A model generated the notes under the pieces. It saw only the letters and a program-made list of their open reading frames with translations, was not told where the DNA came from and searched no databases. This document shows, in pieces, positions 27,439 through 38,394 of a stretch of DNA of 64,000 nt (position 1 is the first letter of the stretch; every line of letters starts with the position of its first letter). The position numbers were made by a program, and so were the translations under genes. The DNA comes from Salinispora arenicola (lineage in GTDB: Bacteria > Actinomycetota > Actinomycetes > Mycobacteriales > Micromonosporaceae), in contig NZ_VFOL01000001.1 in assembly GCF_006716065.1 (NCBI RefSeq), forward strand, positions 1,860,001 through 1,924,000. The letters are read 5' to 3'.

Positions 27439-28701
27439 GTGACCGTCACTGACTCCCGTCCCGTCACCTTCCGTGACGTCTTTGCCGTCGCCGAATTCCG
27501 GGTGCTCTTCGGCAGCTACAGCGTGTTCATGATCGGTGAGACAGTGAAGATGCTCGCCCTGTCCGTGCTGGTCTACGAGCGCACCGGCTCCGGGCTGCTC
27601 GCCGCGTTGGCCTACGTGACCGGGTTCCTGCCCCATGCGGTCGGTGGAGTGTTCCTACTTGCCCTCGCCGACCGGTGGCCGGCTCGGGGGCTCATCGTCG
27701 GGTACGACCTCTTCCGGCTCGCCGCGGTCGCGGTGCTCGCGCTCGGCGTGCTCTCCCCGGTGGCCATGCTCGGCCTGGTCGCGGTCGTCGGCCTGTTCGC
27801 TCCGGTCAGCAGCGCTGCCCGCAGCGCGCTGCTGCCGGAGATGCTGCACGGCGACGCGTACGTGCTGGGGCGGTCGGTGCTCACCGTTGCGGCGGGTGGC
27901 ACCCAGGTGGCTGGGTTCGCCCTCGGTGGCCTGCTGCTCGGGCTGGTCGGGCCGTACGGTGCCCTCTGGCTCACGGCAGCCACGTGTCTTCTCTCCGCCC
28001 TGCTGGCCCGGGTTGGGCTGGCAGGGCGGGCGCCTCGGGTGGGCGTGGCCGCCGGGAGCTCGGTCACCGGAAGCGTGGCTGCCGCAAGCTCGGTCACCGG
28101 AAGCGCCGTCGGGGAGACCTGGCGGGTCAACCGTGCGCTCCTCGCCGACCGGCGGATACGCGGCCTGCTGCTGGCGCAGTGGATTCCCGGTTCGCTGCTG
28201 GTCGGGGCCGAGGGTGTCGCGGTGCCGTACGCGGCCGGGCTCGGCGCAGAGGCCAGCGCCGGCGTCCTGTTGATGGCCGCCGCCTTCGGGATGCTCATCG
28301 GCGACCTGCTGGTTGGGCGGTTCGTCGCGCCGGCCCGTCGGGAGGCGTTGACTCCGTGGCTGGCGCTGCTGCTCGGTGCGCCGATGTTGGCCTTCGTGGC
28401 CCGGCCCGGCCTGTGGTCCGCGGCGGCGCTCTTCACGGTCGCGACCGCCGGTTTCGCCTACCAGCTCGGGCTGGCCCGGCGCTTTCTCGACGCGGTGCCG
28501 GAGTCCCGCCGCGGGCAGGCCTTCGGGCTGCTGGGCACCGGCCTGATGGCGGTGCAGGGGCTGGCCGCCGCGGCCGGCGGGGCGCTGACCGAACTGGTCG
28601 CGCCCGGCACCGTGATGGCTCTCGCCGGGATGGCGTCGCTCGCTGCGACGGTGGCGCTCTGGCGGATCCTCACGCCGCCGCCCGGCCCGGAGCGGGGCTA
28701 G
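27439..28701 (+). CDS. MFS transporter, probable drug exporter
   Basis: 420 residues, about twelve membrane helices (FLPHAVGGVFLLALADRWPA, ALYLL-type blocks and GLLGTGLMAVQGLAAAAGGA). Cytosolic loop 2-3 has the ADRWPARGL signature of the major facilitator type. A low-complexity Ser/Gly/Ala/Val insertion (GSSVTGSVAAASSVTGSAV) lies at the centre loop and repeats SSVTGS twice. GTG start. Divergent from the ArsR-type regulator. Confidence 0.87.
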   Translation: MTVTDSRPVTFRDVFAVAEFRVLFGSYSVFMIGETVKMLALSVLVYERTGSGLLAALAYVTGFLPHAVGGVFLLALADRWPARGLIVGYDLFRLAAVAVLALGVLSPVAMLGLVAVVGLFAPVSSAARSALLPEMLHGDAYVLGRSVLTVAAGGTQVAGFALGGLLLGLVGPYGALWLTAATCLLSALLARVGLAGRAPRVGVAAGSSVTGSVAAASSVTGSAVGETWRVNRALLADRRIRGLLLAQWIPGSLLVGAEGVAVPYAAGLGAEASAGVLLMAAAFGMLIGDLLVGRFVAPARREALTPWLALLLGAPMLAFVARPGLWSAAALFTVATAGFAYQLGLARRFLDAVPESRRGQAFGLLGTGLMAVQGLAAAAGGALTELVAPGTVMALAGMASLAATVALWRILTPPPGPERG

Positions 28702-28805
28702 CAGCCGGTCCTGTCCCTGTCGCCGGCGCCGACAGGGCCCGTTCCGGACCGGGTACGGGCGCGGCGGGGCGCGCGCAGGGCAGGGCAGGCGGCTACCGTG
28801 TTCCG

Positions 28806-30233
28806 GTGGTGAAGGGGCGCGGCCTTGGCAGACCGGGTTGGTTGCTACTCGGGCTCGTGACGGTCGTCGTGCTCTCGGTGAGTGGTGTCTGGAACCCGTT
28901 TCCCGGCGTGTGGGACTGGGTGAACCGCAGCGACCCGATCGCCGGGCCGGGTGTGCTCTGGCAGCAACGTGTCGGCGGCACGCCGCGTAGTGTCACCATC
29001 GCTGGCGATGCCGTCGTGGTTGAGCAGCGCACCCGGGTGGAGGCGGTTCGGCTCGCCGACGGCGGCCAGCTCTGGGAACGCAAGGCCGACTGGTCGGCGG
29101 TCGCCGGCGCGGACCAGGACGCCGTCGTCGTCGTGGGTAAGCTGCTCACCCGGGGTTACGAGGTGCTCGACCCCGGCACTGGTATCACCCGGCGACGGGA
29201 CAGCGCCGCAGTAGCGGTCTGGACCTGGCGGAATCTGCTGCTCGATGCGCGTTGCCCGGAACCCACCGACTGCACGTTGCGGGCCTGGGATCCGCGCGGC
29301 ACTGATCCGCTGTGGACGGCACATCTGCCTGGGGTCCGTAGTGGCCTGCTCGGCGACAACCCGGATCTGCTCGACACCCGCCGGATGAACGCCGTACGGA
29401 TCGACGACGGGGTCGCCGGGCCGGAGCCGGTGCCCGGGTTGCTCGGTTTCCCGGTTGACGGTCGCGTGCACGTGCTGGACACCTCGACCGGTCGGGTCCT
29501 CACCGACATCGAGCCCGACCGGGACGAACGGCTGTCGGTGGTTGGCGGCCGGATGCTGCGCATCACCGCCCGCTCCAAGGACGGCAACTGCCTGTACACC
29601 GTCTCGGGTTGGGATCCGCTGACCGGGCAGGAGGCCTGGCGACGGGCGGGTGTCAACCTCGGCACGGCCGACGCGGTCGGCTGCCTCCAGCGTAAGGACC
29701 CGCTGGGTGCCCGCAGTGTGTTGATCGGGGTGTCGCCGGACGGCCGGGAGGCGGTCCTCGATGCCTACGACGGCCGGCTGCTGTTGGTCACCGACCCCGA
29801 CACGAAGATCGTCGCCGTCGACGACCGGTACGCCCTGGTACGCGCGGCGGACAAGCGCTCGGTCGCCGCCCGTGAACTGGGCAGCGGCCGAACTCGGTGG
29901 AGCCGCCCGGCCGAAGGGGAACCGAGGACCGCGCTCACCCTGCCCGCAGCGGTGTTCGCCGAGCGGAAGCCGTCCCGGCTCGTCGCGCTCGACCCACGCA
30001 CGGGTACAGAGCTGGCGAACCTCCGTACCGCGGCGAACGCGCTCGCGGTCGGACCGCACGGCATGATCATTGGCGAGGGCCGGGAGATCGGGTACGTCCG
30101 TTTCGGCGCCGCTACCGGAGGTCCGGCACCGGACGGCGACGGGTCGCAACCGGAACCGGCCGGTGGTGGCGAGGGGCCGCCGGCCCAGCAGAGCTGTGGT
30201 CCGAAGCAGGAGGCATGCTCGGACACGAAGTGA
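28806..30233 (+). CDS. Membrane-anchored PQQ-type beta-propeller protein
   Basis: 475 residues from the first of two tandem GTG codons. Anchor helix GWLLLGLVTVVVLSVSGVW, then repeats such as VEAVRLADGGQLWERKADWS, WDPLTGQEAWRR and LDPRTGTELANLR, typical PQQ/WD-like blades. Cysteines at CPEPTDC, NCLYTV and VGCLQ could pair outside the cell. C-terminal Gly/Pro/Gln-rich tail ends in SCGPKQEACSDTK. Related in design to 20966-22222. Confidence 0.72.
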   Translation: MVKGRGLGRPGWLLLGLVTVVVLSVSGVWNPFPGVWDWVNRSDPIAGPGVLWQQRVGGTPRSVTIAGDAVVVEQRTRVEAVRLADGGQLWERKADWSAVAGADQDAVVVVGKLLTRGYEVLDPGTGITRRRDSAAVAVWTWRNLLLDARCPEPTDCTLRAWDPRGTDPLWTAHLPGVRSGLLGDNPDLLDTRRMNAVRIDDGVAGPEPVPGLLGFPVDGRVHVLDTSTGRVLTDIEPDRDERLSVVGGRMLRITARSKDGNCLYTVSGWDPLTGQEAWRRAGVNLGTADAVGCLQRKDPLGARSVLIGVSPDGREAVLDAYDGRLLLVTDPDTKIVAVDDRYALVRAADKRSVAARELGSGRTRWSRPAEGEPRTALTLPAAVFAERKPSRLVALDPRTGTELANLRTAANALAVGPHGMIIGEGREIGYVRFGAATGGPAPDGDGSQPEPAGGGEGPPAQQSCGPKQEACSDTK

Positions 30234-30326
30234 CGTCACGTCTGGCCTGGGCGGGGTGAGAGTGCCGTCCCAGGACGCACCCGTCGGGTGGGACCGGACG
30301 GCTGTCCTGCCCTAGGCTTTCCGCTC

Positions 30327-31994
<1,668 letters not shown>

Positions 31995-32365
31995 CCCGAC
32001 GACGCGTCGGACGTTCTGCATGCGGAGGCGACCGACGGCGGGCTGTGCATCGGTGCGCCCGTTGGGTCGCGGCCGAACGGGCGCACCGCCCCCGTCGGGT
32101 GCCTCGTCGGCAACCCGACGTGGACTGTTGGTTGTCGCGCTCCTGATCCACTCCCACCGTGCTGCATCCGAATCGATGGGCAGCGGGTAACGGGTGTGGG
32201 AGGAGTGCATCGACGTCGAGGTACGGCGCGGGCACACCGCCCCAGGCGTTTGCCCTGTTTCGGCAGCTTGACCTGGCATAGCAACACGAGGTGCAGCGGC
32301 TACTGAACGAGTTGGGTCGAGCGGCTCGAGGTGAACATCCGCGTGGCGGTTCCGGGCGCGGCAGG
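31995..32365. other. Gap between the two fumarase genes
   Basis: About 370 bases without a supported gene; holds a short hairpin right after the class I gene and the strong hairpin listed below. The overlapping antisense frames have no motif. Confidence 0.5.
32051..32088. terminator. Strong hairpin between fumarase genes
   Basis: Perfect 13-base stem CGGTGCGCCCGTT / AACGGGCGCACCG with a 12-base loop, 57 bases after the class I fumarase stop. Likely ends that transcript, so fumC should have its own promoter. Confidence 0.8.
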
Positions 32366-33775
32366 ATGGTGGTCGTGACGAATCCAGACGCGACCGGCTA
32401 CCGGATCGAACGTGACTCGATGGGTGAGGTGGAGGTGCCCACCGAGGCGCTGTGGCGGGCGCAGACCCAGCGCGCGGTGCAGAACTTCCCGATCTCCGGG
32501 CGGGGGATAGAACCGGCCCAGATCCGGGCGTTGGCGCAGATCAAGGGAGCCGCGGCCGAGGTCAACGGTGAACTGGGGGTGATCGATGCGAATGTGGCCG
32601 CCGCGATCGCCGCCGCCGCTGCGCACGTGGCCGACGGCGGGTACGACGACCAGTTCCCGGTCGACGTCTTCCAGACCGGTTCCGGTACGTCGTCGAACAT
32701 GAACACCAACGAGGTGATCGCCACTCTGGCCAGTCGTGAGCTGGGCGCCGACGTGCACCCCAACGACGACGTGAACGCGTCGCAGTCGAGTAACGACGTC
32801 TTTCCCTCCTCGATTCACCTGGCCGCCACCGAGTTCGTGGCCCGCGATCTGCTCCCGTCCCTGGCACACCTGGCCCAAGCGTTGGAGGCCAAGGCCGTCG
32901 AGTTCGAGACCGTGGTCAAGGCGGGGCGTACGCATCTGATGGACGCCACGCCCGTCACCCTGGGGCAGGAGTTCGGCGGGTATGCCGCGCAGGTCCGCTA
33001 TGGCATCGAGCGACTGGAGTCGGCCCTGCCCCGGCTGGCTGAGCTGCCACTGGGCGGCACTGCTGTGGGTACCGGCATCAACACGCCGCTGGGTTTCGCG
33101 GCGCGGGTGGTCGAGCGGCTGCGGAACTCGACCGGGCTGCCGCTGACCGAGGCACGGAACCATTTCGAGGCGCAGGGCGCGCGGGACGCGCTGGTGGAGA
33201 CCTCCGGGCAGTTGCGCACGGTCGCCGTCGGTCTGTACAAGGTGGCCAACGACATCCGCTGGATGGGCTCCGGCCCCCGCGCCGGCCTGCGGGAGCTGCG
33301 TATCCCGGATCTCCAGCCCGGTTCGTCGATCATGCCCGGCAAGGTCAACCCGGTGGTGTGCGAGGCGGTGCGCCAGGTCTGTGCGCAGGTGATCGGCAAC
33401 GACGCCGCGGTCACCTTCGCTGGTTCCCAGGGCGACTTCGAGCTGAACGTCATGCTCCCGGTCATGGCCCGAAACGTCCTGGAGTCGATCAAGCTGTTGG
33501 CCGCGTCGGGTCGGCTGTTGGCCGACCGGTGCGTGGTCGGCCTGGTCGCGGACGCCGAGGTCTGTCTGGCGTACGCGGAGGGTTCGCCGTCCATCGTCAC
33601 CCCGCTCAACCGTCATCTCGGGTACGACGAGGCCGCTTCGATCGCCAAGGAGGCCCTCGCGAAGCAGGTCTCGATCCGGGAGGTGGTGGTCGCCCGGGGT
33701 CACCTGGACTCTGGCAGGCTGACCGAAACGCAGCTCGATGAGGCGCTCGACCTGCTTCGGATGACACACCCCTGA
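32366..33775 (+). CDS. fumC: Class II fumarate hydratase
   Basis: 469 residues from the ATG at 32366 (a GTG three codons later is an alternative). Cofactor-free fumarase of the TCA cycle. Family marks: [69 protein letters not shown], and the fumarase signature [12 protein letters not shown]. Homotetramer in the family. Confidence 0.96.
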   Translation: MVVVTNPDATGYRIERDSMGEVEVPTEALWRAQTQRAVQNFPISGRGIEPAQIRALAQIKGAAAEVNGELGVIDANVAAAIAAAAAHVADGGYDDQFPVDVFQTGSGTSSNMNTNEVIATLASRELGADVHPNDDVNASQSSNDVFPSSIHLAATEFVARDLLPSLAHLAQALEAKAVEFETVVKAGRTHLMDATPVTLGQEFGGYAAQVRYGIERLESALPRLAELPLGGTAVGTGINTPLGFAARVVERLRNSTGLPLTEARNHFEAQGARDALVETSGQLRTVAVGLYKVANDIRWMGSGPRAGLRELRIPDLQPGSSIMPGKVNPVVCEAVRQVCAQVIGNDAAVTFAGSQGDFELNVMLPVMARNVLESIKLLAASGRLLADRCVVGLVADAEVCLAYAEGSPSIVTPLNRHLGYDEAASIAKEALAKQVSIREVVVARGHLDSGRLTETQLDEALDLLRMTHP

Positions 33776-34456
33776 CAGGTGTGGTGCGGCCCGCCGAGCC
33801 TGACCACCTCCGGGAGAAGCGCACCAGGGCGAGGCGTAAGCGTGGTCGATGCTCGCGCCGGCCCCGCCACCCGGTGTTCGTTCGGCCAGTTGCCCGGGGC
33901 ACGGTGGCGGGCCTCTCGGCCACCTGGCCTGGACACGGTTCCAGAACGTCATCGTGGCCCGTTCGCCCCGAATGATCGTGGAGGGCGGCATTGAACGGGT
34001 CGGTTGGCGCGTGCAGCTCATGATCGGCGAGGCGTGATATCGGCGCTGGCCGCCGTTAGGTAGCGATTGGTTGTTACTGCGTGACTGGATCGGGCCGTAA
34101 ACGGGAGACATGGCTGCCCGACTGTACTCGATGTCTGGTCTCAGTCGACTGATAGGCGGATTGGTTGGCGCGTTTGGCGAGTAGCGGGTGTAGCGCCGCC
34201 CGTCGTCTGTTGACGCAGGTGGGAGCGTACGCCTCCGGGTCGCCGCCCGCGCCAGACCTGGTGTCGGCCGGCAGCCCGTACGTGCCGCCACCTTGGCACC
34301 ACGCTGTGGAACGTTAGTGACCTACGTCAGTGTCCGGGCTCGAGGAACCGTTTCTTTAACTCCTTCTTAGCCATTTCTTAGGCGCGTTGCCGGAGGAAAT
34401 CGCTGGCACGTAGCGTCGCCCCGACCCCGCAGTCTGAAACCGAGGAGGCTACCGGC
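33776..34456. other. Long intergenic stretch before the CAP-domain gene
   Basis: 680 bases. Short overlapping frames in both directions but none with a recognisable product. The last 120 bases are AT-richer (TTTCTTTAAC, TTCTTAGCC, TTTCTTAGG) and probably hold the promoter of the next gene; I looked for a c-di-AMP riboswitch here and saw no convincing one. Confidence 0.4.
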
Positions 34457-35800
34457 GTGTATGGCTGGAGCGAATCGATGGAGCCGGATGATAGTCGCCG
34501 GCGATCCGAACCGGCGGCCGACGCCTGGGACCGGCCCGCGGACGGCTGGGACCGCCCTACCGATGGCTGGGACCGCCCTGCCGACGGCTGGTATCGGCAG
34601 CGGAACGCGCACTGGCGGGCCGAGTCCGAGACCCCGCAGGGATGGGGAACTGCGGGTGGCTCGTACCACGACCATCCCTCGCGAAGTGGGGAATCCGTCC
34701 CCACCGGGCAGCAGCGGGGGTCCACCGACGGCTGGCAGCAGGAACTATCGGGCGGCTGGCGCCGCCGGCAGCCCACGGACTGGCGGAACGAATCCTCCGG
34801 AGGCTGGCGTCACGCGGCTGGTGCCACCGGCGGACCCGAGGTCACCGGCGGTTGGCGGCCCGACGAGACGACCGCCAGGCCGACCAGTGGGCACGCAGAC
34901 GACCCGACGAGCGCGCGGCCGATCGCTGGCGCCGCGCCGGCCGACGCTACACCCGCCAGCAAGGGCCATCGGGTCGGCCACCGGAACCGGCGGCCCGTGC
35001 TCATCGGGGCCGCGGCGGCTGCCATGCTGGTTGTGAGCCTCGGAGCCAGCGCCGCCGCACTCTCCGACGGTGGCGACACGATCCCCACCTCGGCCCACAA
35101 AGACATTACGGCCGCGAGTCCGACGTCGTACGAGAGGGACGTGACGTCGTCCTCGACCAGCACCGCGTGGGGCACCGGGTCACGGTCGTGGTCAGATTCC
35201 GCGCACCGAAAGTCAGCCTCGAAGGCGTCGCGCCACTCCGCCAAGTCCCGCTCCGACCAGGAACGCAAGAGGGCCAGGCACCGCCCCAAGCCGGCACATA
35301 CCACCACCGCTCCCAGCCCCACTCAGATACTCACGACCGCTCCGAGCCCCACCCAGGTACCCACGACCGCTCCGAGCCCCACCCAGGTACCCACCACCGC
35401 GCCCTCCAACGGCGACGTGAGCACCGAGGTCAGCGAAGTGGTCCGACTAACCAACGCCGAGCGTGCGAAGGCCGGCTGCGAGGCGCTGAGTATCAACGAG
35501 AAACTGATGACTGCTGCCCAGCAGCACAGCCAGGACCAGGCCGACCACCAGGACATGTCCCACACGGGCAGCAACGGCAGTAATCTCGGCGACCGGCTCA
35601 AGGCCGTCGGCTACCAGTTCCGCGTCGCCGCGGAGAACGTCGCCTGGAACCAGCAGTCACCCGAGGCCGTGATGAACGCCTGGATGAACAGCCCCGATCA
35701 CCGGGCGAACATCCTGAACTGCTCCTACACCGAGATCGGAGTCGGCGTCGCGAGAAGCAACGGACCGTACTGGACGCAGGTCTTCGCCGCGCCGCTCTGA
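34457..35800 (+). CDS. CAP/SCP-domain protein with repetitive cytosolic N-terminus
   Basis: 447 residues; GTG at 34457 with GAGGAGG upstream. Residues 20-50 repeat a seven-residue DGWDRPx unit, continuing into a Trp/Gly/Arg-rich region to about 150. One membrane helix (VLIGAAAAAMLVVSLGASAA) follows at about 175-197. After a basic Ser/Lys linker come three copies of TTAPSPTQxP, and finally a CAP domain of about 125 residues (VVRLTNAERAKAGCEALSI, MSHTGSNGSNLGDRLKAVGY, AENVAWNQQSPEAVMNAWMN, HRANILNCSYTEIGVGVA). CAP proteins act extracellularly as lipid-binding or lytic factors; substrate unknown. The catalytic-site His pair and Glu are present. Confidence 0.86.
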   Translation: MYGWSESMEPDDSRRRSEPAADAWDRPADGWDRPTDGWDRPADGWYRQRNAHWRAESETPQGWGTAGGSYHDHPSRSGESVPTGQQRGSTDGWQQELSGGWRRRQPTDWRNESSGGWRHAAGATGGPEVTGGWRPDETTARPTSGHADDPTSARPIAGAAPADATPASKGHRVGHRNRRPVLIGAAAAAMLVVSLGASAAALSDGGDTIPTSAHKDITAASPTSYERDVTSSSTSTAWGTGSRSWSDSAHRKSASKASRHSAKSRSDQERKRARHRPKPAHTTTAPSPTQILTTAPSPTQVPTTAPSPTQVPTTAPSNGDVSTEVSEVVRLTNAERAKAGCEALSINEKLMTAAQQHSQDQADHQDMSHTGSNGSNLGDRLKAVGYQFRVAAENVAWNQQSPEAVMNAWMNSPDHRANILNCSYTEIGVGVARSNGPYWTQVFAAPL

Positions 35801-36244
35801 CCACGAATCGTCATCGTCCCCGAGTCTTACCCGAGAATCCCTGGTTTTGCCCATGGCCGCTCGGCTGCAGACCTGACGTCGCCCGGGTGCCCGACAGCGT
35901 TACGACGCGTTGTCGGGCACCCGGACCGGGGGACTGTCACCCCTCGCGCCCACTGCCGCCGCCCGCTCGCGCCCACCTCGCTCGCCGGAGTTTTCGTCGA
36001 ACGGGCTGGGCCTCCATCCAGAAACAGAACCTCGCTCGCCAGCCGGTCGCGCTCGCCGCGGCCGGCTGTGTCACGTGCCCTTCGAGAAGGCCAGCGGGAA
36101 GGTCCGCGGACCCGTCGACCCCAGCCCAGCGCCGTTCTGAGCCCGAGGGATCTCCGGAACTCGGATCCCTGTCCGTGATTCTCCCGGGTAGCCCTGACCC
36201 TGCCGCGGATACGCACACCCCTGAGCGGGGGCGTGCCCGATCGG
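35801..36244. other. Intergenic stretch with terminator
   Basis: 440 bases without a supported gene; contains the long hairpin at 35883-35924. Confidence 0.45.
35883..35924. terminator. Hairpin terminator after the CAP gene
   Basis: 14-base perfect stem CCGGGTGCCCGACA / TGTCGGGCACCCGG with an inner four-base stem GCGT/ACGC in the loop. Lies between the convergent CAP and TetR genes, so it can serve both directions. Confidence 0.85.
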
Positions 36245-36880
36245 TCAGTCGCCGGCCAGGCGCGGCTGCCAGCCACTGTCCACCGATCGGCGACACCGGT
36301 CGGGGTCGTCTCCGGTGGCGGTGAACAGTGCGGTCAGCAGGAGGGGGCCGTGGGCGAGTGTCGGCCGGGGCAGGGGGCCGGTGGCGACCAGGGAGACCAG
36401 CCCGTGGGCGACGGCCCAGCTCTGGGTGGCGAGTTCCAGTGGGTTGGTGTCGGCGCGGTAGCGCCCGGCCTGTCGGCCTCGCTCGGCGGCTTGGACAAGG
36501 TATTCCAGGGTGTCGTCCGCCGCTTGGGCGTCTTCCAGGTCGAAATTGGCATCGAACATGACCCGGTATAGGTCGGGGTGGTCCAGGGCGTTGCCAAGGT
36601 AGGCGGTGACCAGAGCGGTCAGGTCCCGGACCGGATCTTCTGATGGCGTGACCTGGGCGAGTCGGGTGGCCAGACGGGTGAAGCCCTCCTGCCGGAGCGC
36701 CTTCCACATGCCGTCCATCCCGCCGAAGTGGGTGTAAACGGCCATGGTCGACACAGGGATGCCGGCTACCAGCGAGCGGAGGGTGATGGGTTCGCGGGTG
36801 CGGAGCATGTGTGCGGCCCGCTCGATGAGTTGGGTGCGGACCGCTGGGTCCTTCGTTCTGGCCACGACCCCAGAATACAT
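36245..36880 (-). CDS. TetR-family transcriptional regulator
   Basis: 211 residues. N-terminal HTH (QLIERAAHMLRTREPITLRS, VSTMAVYTHFGGMDGMWKAL) and a helical ligand-binding domain of the WHG type. ATG at 36880 abuts the palindromic operator, leaving no leader; a GTG at 36865 preceded by GGGG is an alternative start. Divergent from ridA. Confidence 0.85.
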   Translation of the reverse strand: MYSGVVARTKDPAVRTQLIERAAHMLRTREPITLRSLVAGIPVSTMAVYTHFGGMDGMWKALRQEGFTRLATRLAQVTPSEDPVRDLTALVTAYLGNALDHPDLYRVMFDANFDLEDAQAADDTLEYLVQAAERGRQAGRYRADTNPLELATQSWAVAHGLVSLVATGPLPRPTLAHGPLLLTALFTATGDDPDRCRRSVDSGWQPRLAGD

Positions 36881-36899
36881 AACATAGCTGTGCTATGTT
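36881..36899. promoter_or_regulatory. Palindromic operator between tetR and ridA
   Basis: AACATAGC TGT GCTATGTT: perfect 8-base arms, 3-base spacer. Directly adjacent to the tetR start and 48 bases before ridA, the position expected for an autorepressing TetR controlling both genes. Confidence 0.8.
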
Positions 36900-36947
36900 T
36901 TGATGAGTCGAGCCCGAGCCGACGGGCTCCCACGAAAAGGAGTCAGC

Positions 36948-37388
36948 ATGACCATCACCCTGGTGAACCCCGAAGGGCTGCCGAAGGTCGACCTCTACCG
37001 GCAGGTGGCGGTCGCCACCGGGTCGAGGCTGGTCTTCCTCGCCGGTCAGGTATCCGTGGACCCTGACGGGAAGACGGTCGGCGTCGGTGACCTCGCCGCC
37101 CAGGTCGAGCAGTGCTACCTCAACGTCGCCACCGCCCTGGCCGAGGTTGGCGGGTCCTTCGACGACGTGGCGAAGTTGACCGTGTACGTCGTCGACTACA
37201 CGCCCGACAAGATGGCGCTGTTGGGGGAGGGAATCGCGCGGGCGGCGGCGAAGCTGGGAGTCACCCCGGCCGCGCCGTTGACGGGCCTGGGCATCAGCGC
37301 GCTCGCCGCCCCCGACCTGCTGGTCGAGGTCGAGGCCACGGCGGTTCTCGACGGACCGGGTCGCGGAAAGGGCTCCAAGCGGGATTGA
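36948..37388 (+). CDS. RidA/YjgF-family protein
   Basis: 146 residues; ATG after AAAAGGAG. Trimeric enamine/imine deaminase-type fold (LVFLAGQVSVDPDGKTVGVG, VEQCYLNVATALAEVGGSFD, KLTVYVVDY, PAAPLTGLGISALAAPDLLVEVEAT). The active-site Arg of true RidA (motif P-x-R-x-x) reads PAAPLTG here, so the deaminase residue seems to be missing and the protein may belong to a different Rid subgroup. A hairpin GAGCCCG/CGGGCTC at 36910-36929 lies in its 5' leader. Regulated by the divergent TetR (inference). Confidence 0.85.
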   Translation: MTITLVNPEGLPKVDLYRQVAVATGSRLVFLAGQVSVDPDGKTVGVGDLAAQVEQCYLNVATALAEVGGSFDDVAKLTVYVVDYTPDKMALLGEGIARAAAKLGVTPAAPLTGLGISALAAPDLLVEVEATAVLDGPGRGKGSKRD

Positions 37389-37671
37389 AGACGGGACGGC
37401 GCGGCCGAATCGACATGAGTAATCGTCGATGTTCGGCCGCGTCGGTGTGCTGCCTGACCAGGGTGAGTCGCGCGGTGACGCACGGCGCAGGCGCGGCAGA
37501 TCCAGGGTGGGTGCAGTGGCAGGTGCGGCCGGGCAACGGGGGTGGCCGCACCGTCACCACTGTCGCGCCGTTCCGGGTCTGGGGTGAGGGGAGCCGGGCG
37601 GGCGACATCCACGGCCGGTCCCGGCGGCAGACCCAGCATCGGGGGCGGAGCCGGCCGCAGGCGTGCGTCGA

Positions 37672-38394
37672 TCACTGGCCGGCCCCCTCGGCAGCCGGCG
37701 CCGCGCGGGAATCCCTACGGCGGGCCCGGCGTGCCGCCGCCGCACCGGTCAGGGTCAGCGCGGCCAGACCGGCCACGGCGAGAAGGAACTGCGGCGAGGT
37801 GGGATCGGTCAGCGACCCACCGACCGCGGTGTAGGCGACGATCCCGGGGATCATGCCGATCGCCGAGCCGAGGGCATAGTCGCGCAGCCGTACGGCGGTC
37901 ACCCCGGAGCCGTAGTTGAGCAGTGCGAACGGGACCAGCGGCACGAGCCGCAGCCCGATCACCGCGACCAGTCCGCGCCGCGCCAGGAATCGGTCCAGGC
38001 GCTGCAGCCGGCCCCCGACGAGCCGCTCCACGGCGGGGCGGCCCAGCAGCCGACCGAGCAGGAACGACGCCACCGCCCCCACGGTTGCCCCGACCAGCAC
38101 CACCGTCGAGCCGCCGACCACCCCGAACAGCGCCCCGGCGGCGGCGGTGAGCAGCACTCCGGGGACCAGTAGCACGGTGCCCAGGGCGTACCCGACGGTG
38201 AACAGCAGCGGCGCCCAGGGCCCAGTGGCGGCGACGCGGTCGCGCAGCGTGTCCACGTCCGGGGTGCCCTGGGTGGCCAGCAGCGTCGCCGCGCCTGCCA
38301 ACAGGAACAGCAGGAACGCCAGCCTCGGCCACGGCGAGCCGACGATCCGGAGAAACCGCGACGCCGCCTCGGGCCCAGCCGAATCGTTGGTCAC
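37672..38394 (-). CDS. TVP38/TMEM64-family membrane protein (VTT domain)
   Basis: 240 residues; the GTG at 38394 overlaps the stop of the flavoprotein gene (GTGA). Six hydrophobic segments; VTT marks LLVPGVLLTAAAGALFGVVG and LRLVPLVPFALLNYGSGVTA. The family is linked to lipid scrambling or selenite/metal handling. Co-translated with the MerA-like flavoprotein, a pairing often seen in bacteria. Confidence 0.85.
   Translation of the reverse strand: MTNDSAGPEAASRFLRIVGSPWPRLAFLLFLLAGAATLLATQGTPDVDTLRDRVAATGPWAPLLFTVGYALGTVLLVPGVLLTAAAGALFGVVGGSTVVLVGATVGAVASFLLGRLLGRPAVERLVGGRLQRLDRFLARRGLVAVIGLRLVPLVPFALLNYGSGVTAVRLRDYALGSAIGMIPGIVAYTAVGGSLTDPTSPQFLLAVAGLAALTLTGAAAARRARRRDSRAAPAAEGAGQ

Noticed and set aside
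32300..32365. Upstream-extended start of fumC (ORF from 32291)
   Set aside because: Extension contains no conserved residues; the family N-terminus begins at the ATG at 32366.
34100..34456. c-di-AMP riboswitch before the CAP-domain gene
   Set aside because: Prompted by the presence of disA and the envelope role, but I could not find the conserved ydaO-type core by eye.
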